From: Bacillota bacterium
GTDB lineage: Bacteria > Bacillota > Clostridia > Christensenellales > Aristaeellaceae
DNA: 6,630 nt
Reading direction: 5' to 3'
NCBI GenBank assembly: GCA_009787135.1
Contig: WRGP01000134.1
Location: 1 to 6,630 of the forward strand
Part shown: in pieces, positions 1 through 5,536 of the stretch
How the letters are laid out: every line of letters starts with the position of its first letter
Numbering within the stretch: the first letter of the stretch is position 1
The notes under the pieces: model-generated
Told to the model about the DNA's origin: nothing
The model's input: the letters and a program-made list of their open reading frames with translations, nothing else
Database searches by the model: none
Position numbers and translations under genes: made by a program

Positions 1-221
1 TTGTCGATGGGGTCGATCGTCAGGGGTGTCGCCTCGGGGTCCATGACGCCCTCCATCACGCGGGGGGTGACTGTCGGATCCGGCTTGGGCGCGACCCAAG
101 GCGTCGCCGTGACCGTCGGCTCCGGCGATGGTTCCGTCTCATTGGGTTCGGGCGCTGAACAGCCCACAAGCGCCAGCGCGATGATCAGCAGCAGGCAGGC
201 AAGCGGCAAAAATTTTTTCAT
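1..221 (-). CDS. Secreted lipoprotein, N-terminal part (cut by left edge)
   Basis: The 73 visible residues start MKKFLPLACL and form a classical lipoprotein signal: Lys2-Lys3, a hydrophobic core at about 4-18, then a lipobox LVGC with Cys21 followed by Ser. Lgt and signal peptidase II are expected to process it so that Cys21 carries the lipid anchor on the outer face of the membrane. Residues 23-72 are rich in Pro, Thr and Glu (repeated PEP/PTVT/TP units), typical of a flexible tether between the anchor and a folded domain lying beyond the window. The start is chosen because GGAGG at 230-234 (minus strand) sits 8 nt upstream of the ATG and a strong promoter lies just behind it. The open frame on the opposite strand is a shadow. 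The functional domain is out of view, so the ligand or enzyme activity cannot be named. Confidence 0.85.
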   Translation of the reverse strand, partial: MKKFLPLACLLLIIALALVGCSAPEPNETEPSPEPTVTATPWVAPKPDPTVTPRVMEGVMDPEATPLTIDPID

Positions 222-268
222 CTGAAATGCCTCCTTATTATCAGGCATAAATTTTATCCCTTCACTAC

Positions 269-297
269 ATTATAACAGATTTATGGCATTCCGTCAA
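269..297 (-). promoter_or_regulatory. Sigma-A promoter of the lipoprotein gene
   Basis: Read on the minus strand, TTGACG (292-297) and TATAAT (269-274) are separated by exactly 17 nt. This predicts a transcript starting near 262 and an untranslated leader of about 40 nt before the lipoprotein ATG. Eleven of twelve hexamer bases match the vegetative consensus. Confidence 0.85.
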
Positions 298-299
298 TT

Positions 300-321
300 C
301 CGGCGGCAATGAATCCGCCGG
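300..321. promoter_or_regulatory. GC-rich inverted repeat next to a -35 box
   Basis: CCGGCGG (300-306) and CCGCCGG (315-321) form a perfect 7-bp inverted repeat with an 8-nt spacer. It starts 2 bp upstream of the -35 box of the lipoprotein promoter. There is no T-run on either side, so it does not look like a terminator; an operator is possible but unproven. The rest of the 222-515 gap holds no gene I can support. I find no convincing housekeeping promoter for the coat operon there. A CATAAT at 454-459 is the only -10-like element, and its upstream partner is poor, so a sporulation sigma factor is possible but cannot be assigned. Confidence 0.35.
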
Positions 322-515
322 GGCATTCCCGCATAGACTCTCGCGGGGCCGCGGTTCCTTGCGTTTGTACGCGGCGCCGGCTTGCCCGTTCATACGGCTG
401 CCCTAATGAGTATAACGTATAAACCGTGGATTTCCTTCATTGCGGTTTTCTTGCATAATCTGGTACCTCCAAGGGGATAAATAGCGATGAGCCCATTGAA
501 AAAGGAGGAATACGC

Positions 516-713
516 ATGTCAAACAGTCTATCCACAAAGGATCTGAGTATTTTGGAGGATCAGCTGAACCATGAGGCATTGGCCAATCAGAAGGCGGCCG
601 CGTACGCGGAGTCGCTGCAGGACCCACAGCTTAAGGCGTTTGCCAATACGCTGGCGTCCCATCACAAGCATCGCTATGAGGCGATGTACAACTACCTTAA
701 CGGCCAGCAGTAA
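516..713 (+). CDS. Small two-helix spore-coat-associated protein
   Basis: This 65-residue, Cys-free protein is predicted to be almost all helix. Two amphipathic helices at about 8-34 and 37-62 are broken by the QDPQLK turn. The pattern of Leu-Asn-His-Glu (17-20) in the first helix and Ser-His-His-Lys-His with Glu55 in the second resembles half of a ferritin-like four-helix bundle. Small proteins of this kind are commonly found beside CotF in Clostridia and annotated as spore coat proteins. The start is supported by AAAGGAGG (501-508) 7 nt before the ATG. The stop codon overlaps the ribosome binding site of the next gene (TAAGGAGG), so the two are almost certainly co-transcribed and perhaps translationally coupled. 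The coat role comes from the neighbour and from family resemblance; no catalytic function is claimed. Confidence 0.8.
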   Translation: MSNSLSTKDLSILEDQLNHEALANQKAAAYAESLQDPQLKAFANTLASHHKHRYEAMYNYLNGQQ

Positions 714-726
714 GGAGGCGCGAAAC

Positions 727-1026
727 ATGAACGAGTACAAGAATGACAAGAAAGCCTTGACACAGTGGGATGATCAGCGCATGGTGGGCGATATGCTCGA
801 CACGGCCAAGCACATCGCGACCTCATACGGGAGCTTTATTATTGAGGGCAGCAACCCTCAAATCCGCCAGATCCTGAGCACGAATATGGATGAAACAGTA
901 TGCGACCAGTTTCAGCTCTTTGAGCAGATGCAGCAGCGCGGCTGGTATCAGGTAAAGCCCGCCCAGCAGCCGGATATCCAGATGGCCAAACAGAAGTTTG
1001 CCCAGACGAAGAGCCAGCTGCTGTAA
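727..1026 (+). CDS. Spore coat protein, CotF family
   Basis: The 99-residue product matches the Coat_F family along most of its length. A helix with DDQRMVGDMLDTAKHIATSY (15-34) is followed by the SNPQIRQIL segment (42-50), a third helix with the FxLFEQMQQ pattern (about 62-70) and the hallmark RGWYQVKPAQQ (71-81) that closes the domain. CotF-type proteins are structural parts of the spore coat made in the mother cell and are helix bundles related to ferritin-like folds. The start at 727 is chosen because GGAGG (714-718) lies 8 nt upstream and the previous gene ends at 713. An in-frame extension back to 571 would overlap that gene in another frame and is not coding. A hairpin terminator follows. 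Short CotF versions of about 80-100 residues are usual in Clostridia. Confidence 0.92.
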   Translation: MNEYKNDKKALTQWDDQRMVGDMLDTAKHIATSYGSFIIEGSNPQIRQILSTNMDETVCDQFQLFEQMQQRGWYQVKPAQQPDIQMAKQKFAQTKSQLL

Positions 1027-1075
1027 GCGCTGAGGGAGGGAACGCCGGGGGCTCTGCCCGCTGGGCCCTCCGCTT
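1025..1075 (+). other. GC-rich stem-loop after the coat operon
   Basis: GGAGGG (1035-1040) pairs with CCCTCC (1066-1071), AAGC (1025-1028) can pair with GCTT (1072-1075), and GGGC (1049-1052) pairs with GCCC (1056-1059) inside. An alternative is GGGGGC (1047-1052) with GCCCCC further on at 1084-1089. No T-run follows, so alone it is not an intrinsic terminator. It may protect the 3' end of the transcript or be a piece of a dispersed intergenic repeat. Confidence 0.3.
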
Positions 1076-1095
1076 AAGAGAAAGCCCCCCTTAAG

Positions 1096-1136
1096 AATCC
1101 CTTCTTTTTTCGCCTCACGGCGGGAAGGGATTTTAT
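1096..1136 (+). terminator. Intrinsic terminator of the coat operon
   Basis: AATCCCTTC (1096-1104) pairs with GAAGGGATT (1124-1132) over 9 bp, capped by an inner CGCC/GGCG stem (1111-1114 with 1119-1122) around TCAC, and is followed by TTATTTATT. On the plus strand this is a good Rho-independent terminator. It lies between convergent genes and may also weakly stop transcription of the minus-strand gene, whose stop codon is at 1137-1139, although the T-run on that side is poor. Confidence 0.75.
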
Positions 1137-1427
1137 TTATTCCGCCAGAACATAGGGGATGTTGTGCGCCTTGGCGTATTGTTCGGCGGCGCTGCCGGAG
1201 GATACGGTCAGGGTCAGGCAGGGGCAGTCGGCAAAGGCATTGGAACCGGTACCACCGAACGCACGATCGCCAATGCGCGTCACGCTCTCTGGAATTGTTA
1301 GGCTGGTTAAGCTCCGGCAGCCATAGAACACGGCGTCGCCCAAACTCGTCACACTGTCTGGGATGACGGCGCTGGTTATGGGAAGCGCCAGGATAAGAGA
1401 CAGCAGCACCGATATGATTTTTTGCAT
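1137..1427 (-). CDS. Very short BspA-like leucine-rich repeat protein
   Basis: The 96 residues begin with a signal-peptide-like stretch (MQKIISVLLSLILALPITSA) that runs directly into a BspA-type (LRR_5) repeat. IPDSVTSLGDAVFYGCRSL (22-40) is one repeat, SLTIPESVTRIGDRAF (42-57) the next. The tail, NAFADCPCLTLTVSSGSAAE through NIPYVLAE, is the cap typically found after the last repeat of these proteins. BspA-like proteins are usually hundreds of residues long, surface-exposed or secreted, and are linked to adhesion or protein binding. This one keeps little more than a secretion signal, two repeats and the cap, so it may be an internally deleted relic or a genuine miniprotein. The ribosome binding site is modest (GAGAGG, 11 nt upstream). 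It lies 92 bp downstream of pncB on the same strand; a weak TTCACT-18-TATACA (1445-1474) could be its own promoter. Confidence 0.7.
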   Translation of the reverse strand: MQKIISVLLSLILALPITSAVIPDSVTSLGDAVFYGCRSLTSLTIPESVTRIGDRAFGGTGSNAFADCPCLTLTVSSGSAAEQYAKAHNIPYVLAE

Positions 1428-1483
1428 TATCTTATGTTCCTCTCTGTATAAAGCATGGAATGACAGGAAGTGAACGGACGTAT

Positions 1484-1498
1484 TGTGAAGATTTCACA
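1484..1498. promoter_or_regulatory. Small palindrome upstream of the LRR gene
   Basis: TGTGAA-GAT-TTCACA is a perfect 6-bp inverted repeat with a 3-nt centre. It lies between the pncB stop and the LRR gene, about 10 bp upstream of a weak -35-like box. It could be an operator for the LRR gene or a short hairpin after pncB; no T-run supports the latter. The likeness to a CRP site is superficial because the half-sites are 1 bp too close. Confidence 0.3.
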
Positions 1499-1519
1499 TT
1501 GCCGCGAGGGAAAGCCTGT

Positions 1520-2953
1520 CTATCCATTCCCCAGCATGGATTGCTTTAGATCCCAGAGTGGACGGCTCAGGTCTACCTTATACAGATGCGGCTTATGCAG
1601 GCGCTTGTACTCGGGCCAGAGCGTTTCGAGCTCACGCTTTGCATACCTTTGAATCTCTTCAATCGGCGGCAGGGTATACACAAGCGCGCCGCCTTTAAAT
1701 ACCGGCACGAGCAACGGGCGCAGGGTGTAGTTCGTAACGGCCATGCGCTTCCATGTGTTTTCGGGGTCGAATAGATGCAGGGGTTCCCGCTCGTCATAGA
1801 TTTCATCCGCCAGGGCGATCAGGTCGGCCAGGCTGCGGCCGGTTTCCTTATCGTAGACCCGGTACACCTTTTTCACGCCCGGGTTGGTGACCTTCGCCGG
1901 GTTTTCGGAAATCTTGATGCGGGGCGCCATGACGCCGCCGACTTCCTCGGCCGCCAGCTTATACACGCCGCCTAGCGCGGGCATGTTCTGGCTGGTGATC
2001 ATGCGCGTGCCAACGCCCCAGATGTCCACGGCCGCGCCCTGCGCCTTCAGGTCCCAGATGATCTCCTCATCCAGATCGCTGGAGGCGCAGATTTGCGCGT
2101 TTTGAAACCCGGCCGCGTCGAGCATCTCGCGTGATTTGCGGCTGAGATACGCCATATCGCCGCTGTCCAAGCGGATGCCAAGCGGCTCGTGGCCGCGCTC
2201 GCGCAGCTCCTTGAAGACTGTAATGGCATTGGGCACGCCGCGTTTGAGCGTATCGTATGTGTCGACCAACAGCAGGCAGGCGTCGGGGAACACCTCCGCG
2301 TAGGCGCGGAAAGCCTCCAATTCGCTTGGGAAAGACATGACCCAGCTGTGCGCGTGCGTGCCGCGGACGGGGAGATTAAACAGCTTGGCGGACAAAACGT
2401 TGCTGGTGGCCTCGCACCCGCCAATGAGCGAGGCGCGGGTGCCGTAGATGCCCGCGTCCGGACCCTGCGCGCGGCGCAGACCGAACTCCAGCACGCGGTC
2501 CTCGCCCGCGGCCTGCACGACGCGGCTCGCCTTGGTGGCGATGAGCGTCTGGTGGTTGATGATATTCAGAAGCGCGGTTTCCAGCAGCTGCGCCTGTGTC
2601 AGCGGCGCGATAACCTGCACAATGGGCTCGCCGGGGAACACCAGCGTACCTTCGGGCACGGCGTTTAGATCGCCCGTGAAGCGAAAATTCGCGAGGTAGG
2701 CGAGAAAGTCCTCGTCAAACATGCGAAGGGAGCGAAGGTAGTCAAGATCCGACGTTTCAAAGCGAAGGTTTTGAACAAACGCCGCCGCCTGTTCAAGGCC
2801 GGCCGCGACCGCATGCGAGATTTCCTCGTCGGCCCTGCGATAAAACAGATCAAACACCGCGAGGTTTTCGCCCATGCCGTGACGAAAGTAACCGTACATC
2901 ATCGTAAGCTGGTACAGGTCCGTCATCATGGTGAGGTTCCGTGGCGGTTCCAT
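1520..2953 (-). CDS. pncB: Nicotinate phosphoribosyltransferase
   Basis: The 477-residue enzyme joins nicotinate to PRPP, with ATP hydrolysis, to make nicotinate mononucleotide, the entry step of the Preiss-Handler NAD salvage route in the cytoplasm. Family landmarks are present in order: TDLYQLTM (11-18), the E156-F-G-L-R-R-A-Q-G segment and YGTRASLIGGCEATSN (170-185), RGTHAHSW (197-204) carrying the conserved histidines (one of which is phosphorylated in characterised homologues), DTYDTL (231-236), RLDSGD (261-266), SSDLDEEII (291-299) and GVGTRMIT (313-320) for substrate and phosphate binding. Length is normal for the 480-residue Gram-positive type. The start at 2953 is chosen because the family begins with the LTMMTDLYQL region and AGGAGGG lies about 9 nt upstream. 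A longer frame to 3118 would run into lgt. It is 4 bp downstream of lgt and so shares its transcript. Confidence 0.96.
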   Translation of the reverse strand: MEPPRNLTMMTDLYQLTMMYGYFRHGMGENLAVFDLFYRRADEEISHAVAAGLEQAAAFVQNLRFETSDLDYLRSLRMFDEDFLAYLANFRFTGDLNAVPEGTLVFPGEPIVQVIAPLTQAQLLETALLNIINHQTLIATKASRVVQAAGEDRVLEFGLRRAQGPDAGIYGTRASLIGGCEATSNVLSAKLFNLPVRGTHAHSWVMSFPSELEAFRAYAEVFPDACLLLVDTYDTLKRGVPNAITVFKELRERGHEPLGIRLDSGDMAYLSRKSREMLDAAGFQNAQICASSDLDEEIIWDLKAQGAAVDIWGVGTRMITSQNMPALGGVYKLAAEEVGGVMAPRIKISENPAKVTNPGVKKVYRVYDKETGRSLADLIALADEIYDEREPLHLFDPENTWKRMAVTNYTLRPLLVPVFKGGALVYTLPPIEEIQRYAKRELETLWPEYKRLHKPHLYKVDLSRPLWDLKQSMLGNG

Positions 2954-2957
2954 GGGG

Positions 2958-4196
2958 TTATCCCTCCTCTGACTCCGCGCCTGATAGGACAAGCGCTTCC
3001 GTTTCGGCTTCGAAAACCTGCCGGCGCGCCCTGCGCCTTCTGAACGGGTCGGTACGCAGGTAAAACCATACGCCGGCCAGGCAGACATGGAACATCGCGA
3101 CCAGCTGCCTGAAGGCAAAGTATACGGCGCTCGCCTCCTCCCTGCGGCCGATGCCGAACAGAAGCGTCACGGCGCACAGCGAGGCGGCGGCCAGCATCCA
3201 TATCGCCGGGGTGCACAGTTTTTTCATCCGTCTGGTATAGTGGACAAAGAAAGAGATATCAAACGCGAACAGCAGCGCCACCAGAATCTGGGCAGGGAGG
3301 AAGAGGCTCTGATAGGCGTTGCGCTCAAATTCGCCGACCAGCGCGCACGCGACGCCGGAGGCGACGACGCACCAGCACAGCAGCTCGGCCAGGCGCGGCT
3401 TATGGCGCTTTTGCAGCCGCAGAAAGAATACGACAATCACCCCTACGCACACGAGCGCGCTGAGCAGCTGCGAAACGCGCACCTGCGCGCCGGCAACGCT
3501 AAACAGCAGGCTATCGTCGCGCAGGCCTTCGATCACGGTTCTGCCCGCGCAGTAGAGAAGGAGGTACCAGCAAAGCGTGTCGCCCCGCCGCTTCATTCTT
3601 TTGCGGCTTGCCATCAGGATGAGGAAAACCACCAGGCACCAGACGAACTCGTAAAAGAAGGTCGCCATGTGCCAGTACCAGTATTCCGTGCCGTTCGCGC
3701 CGAGCAGGCGTATTTCCACCGCGAAGGGGAAGAATTGAAGCGCTTCGTCATAGACGCGGCTGCCGTATGCCTCCATGTTCGTGTAGTTGCCCCAGCGGCC
3801 GATGGCTTGCCCGAGGGCGAGCGCGGGGACGCACGCGTCCAGCAGCGCGGGGAGCGGCACCTTGGCGGAAAAGGCATAGAGTATGGCGGCCAGCAGGCCG
3901 CCAAGCATCGCGCCGTAAATCGCCAGGCCGCCGTTCCATACGCGGAAGATCTCTAACAAGTCGTTTTGATAGCGGTTTAGGGTAAACGCCACGTAATACA
4001 GGCGCGCGCCAACCACCGCAAGCGGGATGGCAAGCAGCGCGAAGTTGAGGATGGTGTCCCTGGGAAGCTGCAAACGGCGCTCCTCGCGTGTCGCCAGCCA
4101 AATGCCTATGACGACGGCGGTCATGATGAGAAGGCTATACCAAGCGATGCTAAGCCCAAAGACATGCAGCGCGCTCCCCAGCGGCGGTCGGCTCAT
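2958..4196 (-). CDS. lgt: Prolipoprotein diacylglyceryl transferase with C-terminal membrane extension
   Basis: Lgt moves the diacylglyceryl group of phosphatidylglycerol to the lipobox cysteine of prolipoproteins in the cytoplasmic membrane, the first step of lipoprotein maturation. Residues 1-260 form the enzyme: RVWNGGLAIYG (85-95), the signature GQAIGRWGNYTNMEAYG (129-145) and GRTVIEGLRDDSL (218-230). Relative to E. coli Lgt, with a constant offset of 9, Arg134, Asn137, Glu142 and Gly145 match Arg143, Asn146, Glu151 and Gly154. The His103 position is Tyr94. Lgt proteins are normally about 250-300 residues; this one has 412. The extra 150 residues contain about four more hydrophobic segments (near 270-288, 298-320, 329-348, 358-380) and a charged, Arg-rich then acidic tail. 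The start has GGGAGG 7 nt upstream and a consensus promoter. I do not recognise the extension. Confidence 0.93.
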   Translation of the reverse strand: MSRPPLGSALHVFGLSIAWYSLLIMTAVVIGIWLATREERRLQLPRDTILNFALLAIPLAVVGARLYYVAFTLNRYQNDLLEIFRVWNGGLAIYGAMLGGLLAAILYAFSAKVPLPALLDACVPALALGQAIGRWGNYTNMEAYGSRVYDEALQFFPFAVEIRLLGANGTEYWYWHMATFFYEFVWCLVVFLILMASRKRMKRRGDTLCWYLLLYCAGRTVIEGLRDDSLLFSVAGAQVRVSQLLSALVCVGVIVVFFLRLQKRHKPRLAELLCWCVVASGVACALVGEFERNAYQSLFLPAQILVALLFAFDISFFVHYTRRMKKLCTPAIWMLAAASLCAVTLLFGIGRREEASAVYFAFRQLVAMFHVCLAGVWFYLRTDPFRRRRARRQVFEAETEALVLSGAESEEG

Positions 4197-4243
4197 GGCG
4201 ATTCCTCCCTGATGCCGGAACAGTCAGCCCGGCGGATTGTTCT

Positions 4244-4273
4244 ATTATAGATGCAATCATTTGGCACTGTCAA
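4244..4273 (-). promoter_or_regulatory. Consensus sigma-A promoter of lgt-pncB
   Basis: On the minus strand TTGACA (4268-4273) and TATAAT (4244-4249) are both perfect and 18 nt apart. Transcription should start near 4237, giving a leader of about 41 nt before lgt. No other strong promoter is visible before pncB, so this probably drives both genes. Confidence 0.9.
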
Positions 4274-4289
4274 CTTCAACCGAATGAAG
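4274..4289. promoter_or_regulatory. Inverted repeat between two divergent promoters
   Basis: CTTCA (4274-4278) and TGAAG (4285-4289) form an inverted repeat with a 6-nt spacer. It lies in the 23 bp separating the -35 boxes of the lgt promoter and of the divergent DUF4349 gene. A protein bound here could act on both promoters. A 5-bp arm is short and may be chance. Confidence 0.3.
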
Positions 4290-4296
4290 CGGGCAC

Positions 4297-4325
4297 TTGA
4301 CACGGCCTGTTCCGCTCACTATACT
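4297..4325 (+). promoter_or_regulatory. Near-consensus sigma-A promoter of the DUF4349 gene
   Basis: TTGACA (4297-4302) and TATACT (4320-4325) are 17 nt apart. The start of transcription should be near 4332, about 25 nt before the ATG at 4357. This also decides the gene start: a TTG codon at 4297 that would extend the frame is the -35 box itself. Confidence 0.9.
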
Positions 4326-4356
4326 GTACAATATATATGATGCGAAGGAGAGCGTT

Positions 4357-5325
4357 ATGAGCAGACATAGAAGAATCAAAAGGTTGTTTATATGGTTTCT
4401 GGTTGTTTTTATCACGACGTTTTTTGCGCGCTGGCTGTTTGAGATTTACTTTTCTGGCAACGATGTCAGCATACAGTGGAACGCGCGTATTGTTAAGCCA
4501 ACTTCAGAAGATTTCGATTCGCTTAGCTATAGTATGGGGGAGAAGAGCGCCGTAAGAAATATCGCTTCGGAGAAATACGAGAAGAAGAACGATGCGGGCA
4601 AGGAAATTCAGGTCGATCAGAAATACGATAAGACGGCCGTCATGGCGCTGCACAGCGAAAATTTTGAGGAGACAAACCAGGGGATTCGAAGCCTTTCGGA
4701 AGCACACCGCGCGGTCATTCAAATGGAAAATCTGGCCGGGCTGGAAGGCTCGCGCACGCTGCTGATGACCATCGGCGTGGTGCCGGACGCCTTTGACGCG
4801 CTCGTGGACGCCCTTCGCGCGCAGGCGGAGCTGAAGAGCTTTACGGTCAACAAGGTCGACAAGACGGACGAGTACCGAAAGCTGATGGCGGAGATTGAGA
4901 CGCTTGAAAAAACGCGCGGCGCGTACCTGAGCCTCCAGGCGCAGGGCGGGTCGCTGCAGGACCAATTGATGCTGCAGGAGAAGCTGCTGGAGGTGGAGCA
5001 CAGCCTGCAAAGCATCGGCGCGAGCGCGGGCCTGTACGCGTCTGAAAACTCCTTCTGCACCGTGCACCTATCCTTGACCGAGGTGGAGCCCGCGGCCCAC
5101 ACCTTCTCCCTGGCGCGGATCCTTCGCTTTGCTAAGAGCAGCTTCCTGTGGACGGTTTCGGCGTGCGGGCTGGCGGCGTTCATCCTGCTGGCGCTATACG
5201 CGGTCGCGGCTGCCACGGTCTGGTTTTCAGGCATCGCGCGGGGAGGGGCCGCTATTGCCCCCATGAAAGCGGGAATACGGCGGAACGGCAAAGAAGAACA
5301 CGGCGGTGAGGAAGAACCGGAGTAA
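4357..5325 (+). CDS. DUF4349 membrane protein
   Basis: The 322-residue protein has the layout of DUF4349 proteins. A basic N-terminus (SRHRRIKR) leads into a membrane segment at about 11-32. An extracytoplasmic region follows with a mixed alpha/beta domain: LEGSRTLLMTIGVVPDAFDALVDALR spans 129-154, then KSFTVNKVDKTDEYRK. A coiled coil lies at about 170-220 (AEIETLEKTR, QLMLQEKLLEVEHSL), then a beta strand near NSFCTVHLSL, a second membrane segment at about 263-290 and a short, charged, acidic cytoplasmic tail. The function of the family is not established; similar proteins are membrane-anchored and possibly oligomeric through the coiled coil. AAGGAG lies 6 nt before the ATG, and a strong promoter precedes it. 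Base composition rises sharply from roughly 40-50% GC in the first third to nearly 70% later. No strong terminator follows; GCAGG/CCTGC at 5405-5417 with TTTT is only a weak candidate. Confidence 0.85.
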   Translation: MSRHRRIKRLFIWFLVVFITTFFARWLFEIYFSGNDVSIQWNARIVKPTSEDFDSLSYSMGEKSAVRNIASEKYEKKNDAGKEIQVDQKYDKTAVMALHSENFEETNQGIRSLSEAHRAVIQMENLAGLEGSRTLLMTIGVVPDAFDALVDALRAQAELKSFTVNKVDKTDEYRKLMAEIETLEKTRGAYLSLQAQGGSLQDQLMLQEKLLEVEHSLQSIGASAGLYASENSFCTVHLSLTEVEPAAHTFSLARILRFAKSSFLWTVSACGLAAFILLALYAVAAATVWFSGIARGGAAIAPMKAGIRRNGKEEHGGEEEPE

Positions 5326-5380
5326 CCGCGCCCTTGGGCGGCCCTGCGGAATGCTGAGGCCATAATCCTTGAAGGGAGGC

Positions 5381-5536
5381 ATGATACCATTTTCGGTCGG
5401 TCTGGCAGGGCGCCTGCGGCTTTTCGTTATCTTCCCCGCTACATTGACCGCGAAACGGTATGAAATCATGAAGATCAAGCTTGAGATTGTCTTCGCTCCA
5501 AACGGAAGCGACAGCGGCTGTTTGGAGCGTATGTAA
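5381..5536 (+). CDS. Possible 51-residue leader ORF before the MFS gene
   Basis: An ATG at 5381 opens a 51-codon frame ending in TAA at 5534-5536, which is 60 nt before the MFS start. A very strong Shine-Dalgarno-like AAGGGAGG sits at 5372-5379, but only 1 nt from the ATG, which is closer than normal and argues against efficient initiation here. A second in-frame ATG at 5468 would give 22 residues (MKIKLEIVF...) but has no good ribosome binding site. The peptide contains R11-L12-R13 followed by LFVIFP (14-19), and K31-I32-K33. Arg/Lys-X-Arg/Lys is a known macrolide-dependent ribosome stalling motif, found for example in leader peptides of some erm and mef genes. I do not recognise the peptide as a known protein, and an open frame of this size can occur by chance. 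The last codons overlap the inverted repeat described separately. Confidence 0.25.
   Translation: MIPFSVGLAGRLRLFVIFPATLTAKRYEIMKIKLEIVFAPNGSDSGCLERM

Noticed and set aside
1..225. Open frame of 74 codons on the plus strand
   Set aside because: It is antisense to a lipoprotein with a clear signal, lipobox, ribosome binding site and promoter on the minus strand.
487..546. Tiny plus-strand frame (19 codons) overlapping the start of the coat operon
   Set aside because: It overlaps the real gene in another frame and nothing supports translation.
403..627. Minus-strand frame across the coat operon promoter region
   Set aside because: It overlaps a well-supported small coat gene, has no ribosome binding site and resembles no family.
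571..726. N-terminal extension of the CotF-family gene
   Set aside because: The extra residues are Arg-rich out-of-frame reading of the upstream gene; a good ribosome binding site and the family N-terminus place the start at 727.
2189..2668. 159-codon plus-strand frame
   Set aside because: It is antisense to pncB, which carries all family motifs.
3087..3956. 289-codon frame on the plus strand
   Set aside because: It is antisense to lgt, whose signature residues are intact; the long frame reflects GC-rich codon use on the other strand.
4297..4356. TTG-initiated 20-residue extension of the DUF4349 protein
   Set aside because: The TTG is the -35 box and the extension would include the -10 box; the ATG at 4357 has a proper ribosome binding site.
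4504..5390. Long minus-strand frames across the DUF4349 gene
   Set aside because: They are antisense shadows without ribosome binding sites or recognisable domains.
5444..5472. TTGACC as a -35 box for the MFS gene
   Set aside because: The sequence 17 nt downstream (CATGAA) matches the -10 consensus at only three of six bases, so no promoter is called.
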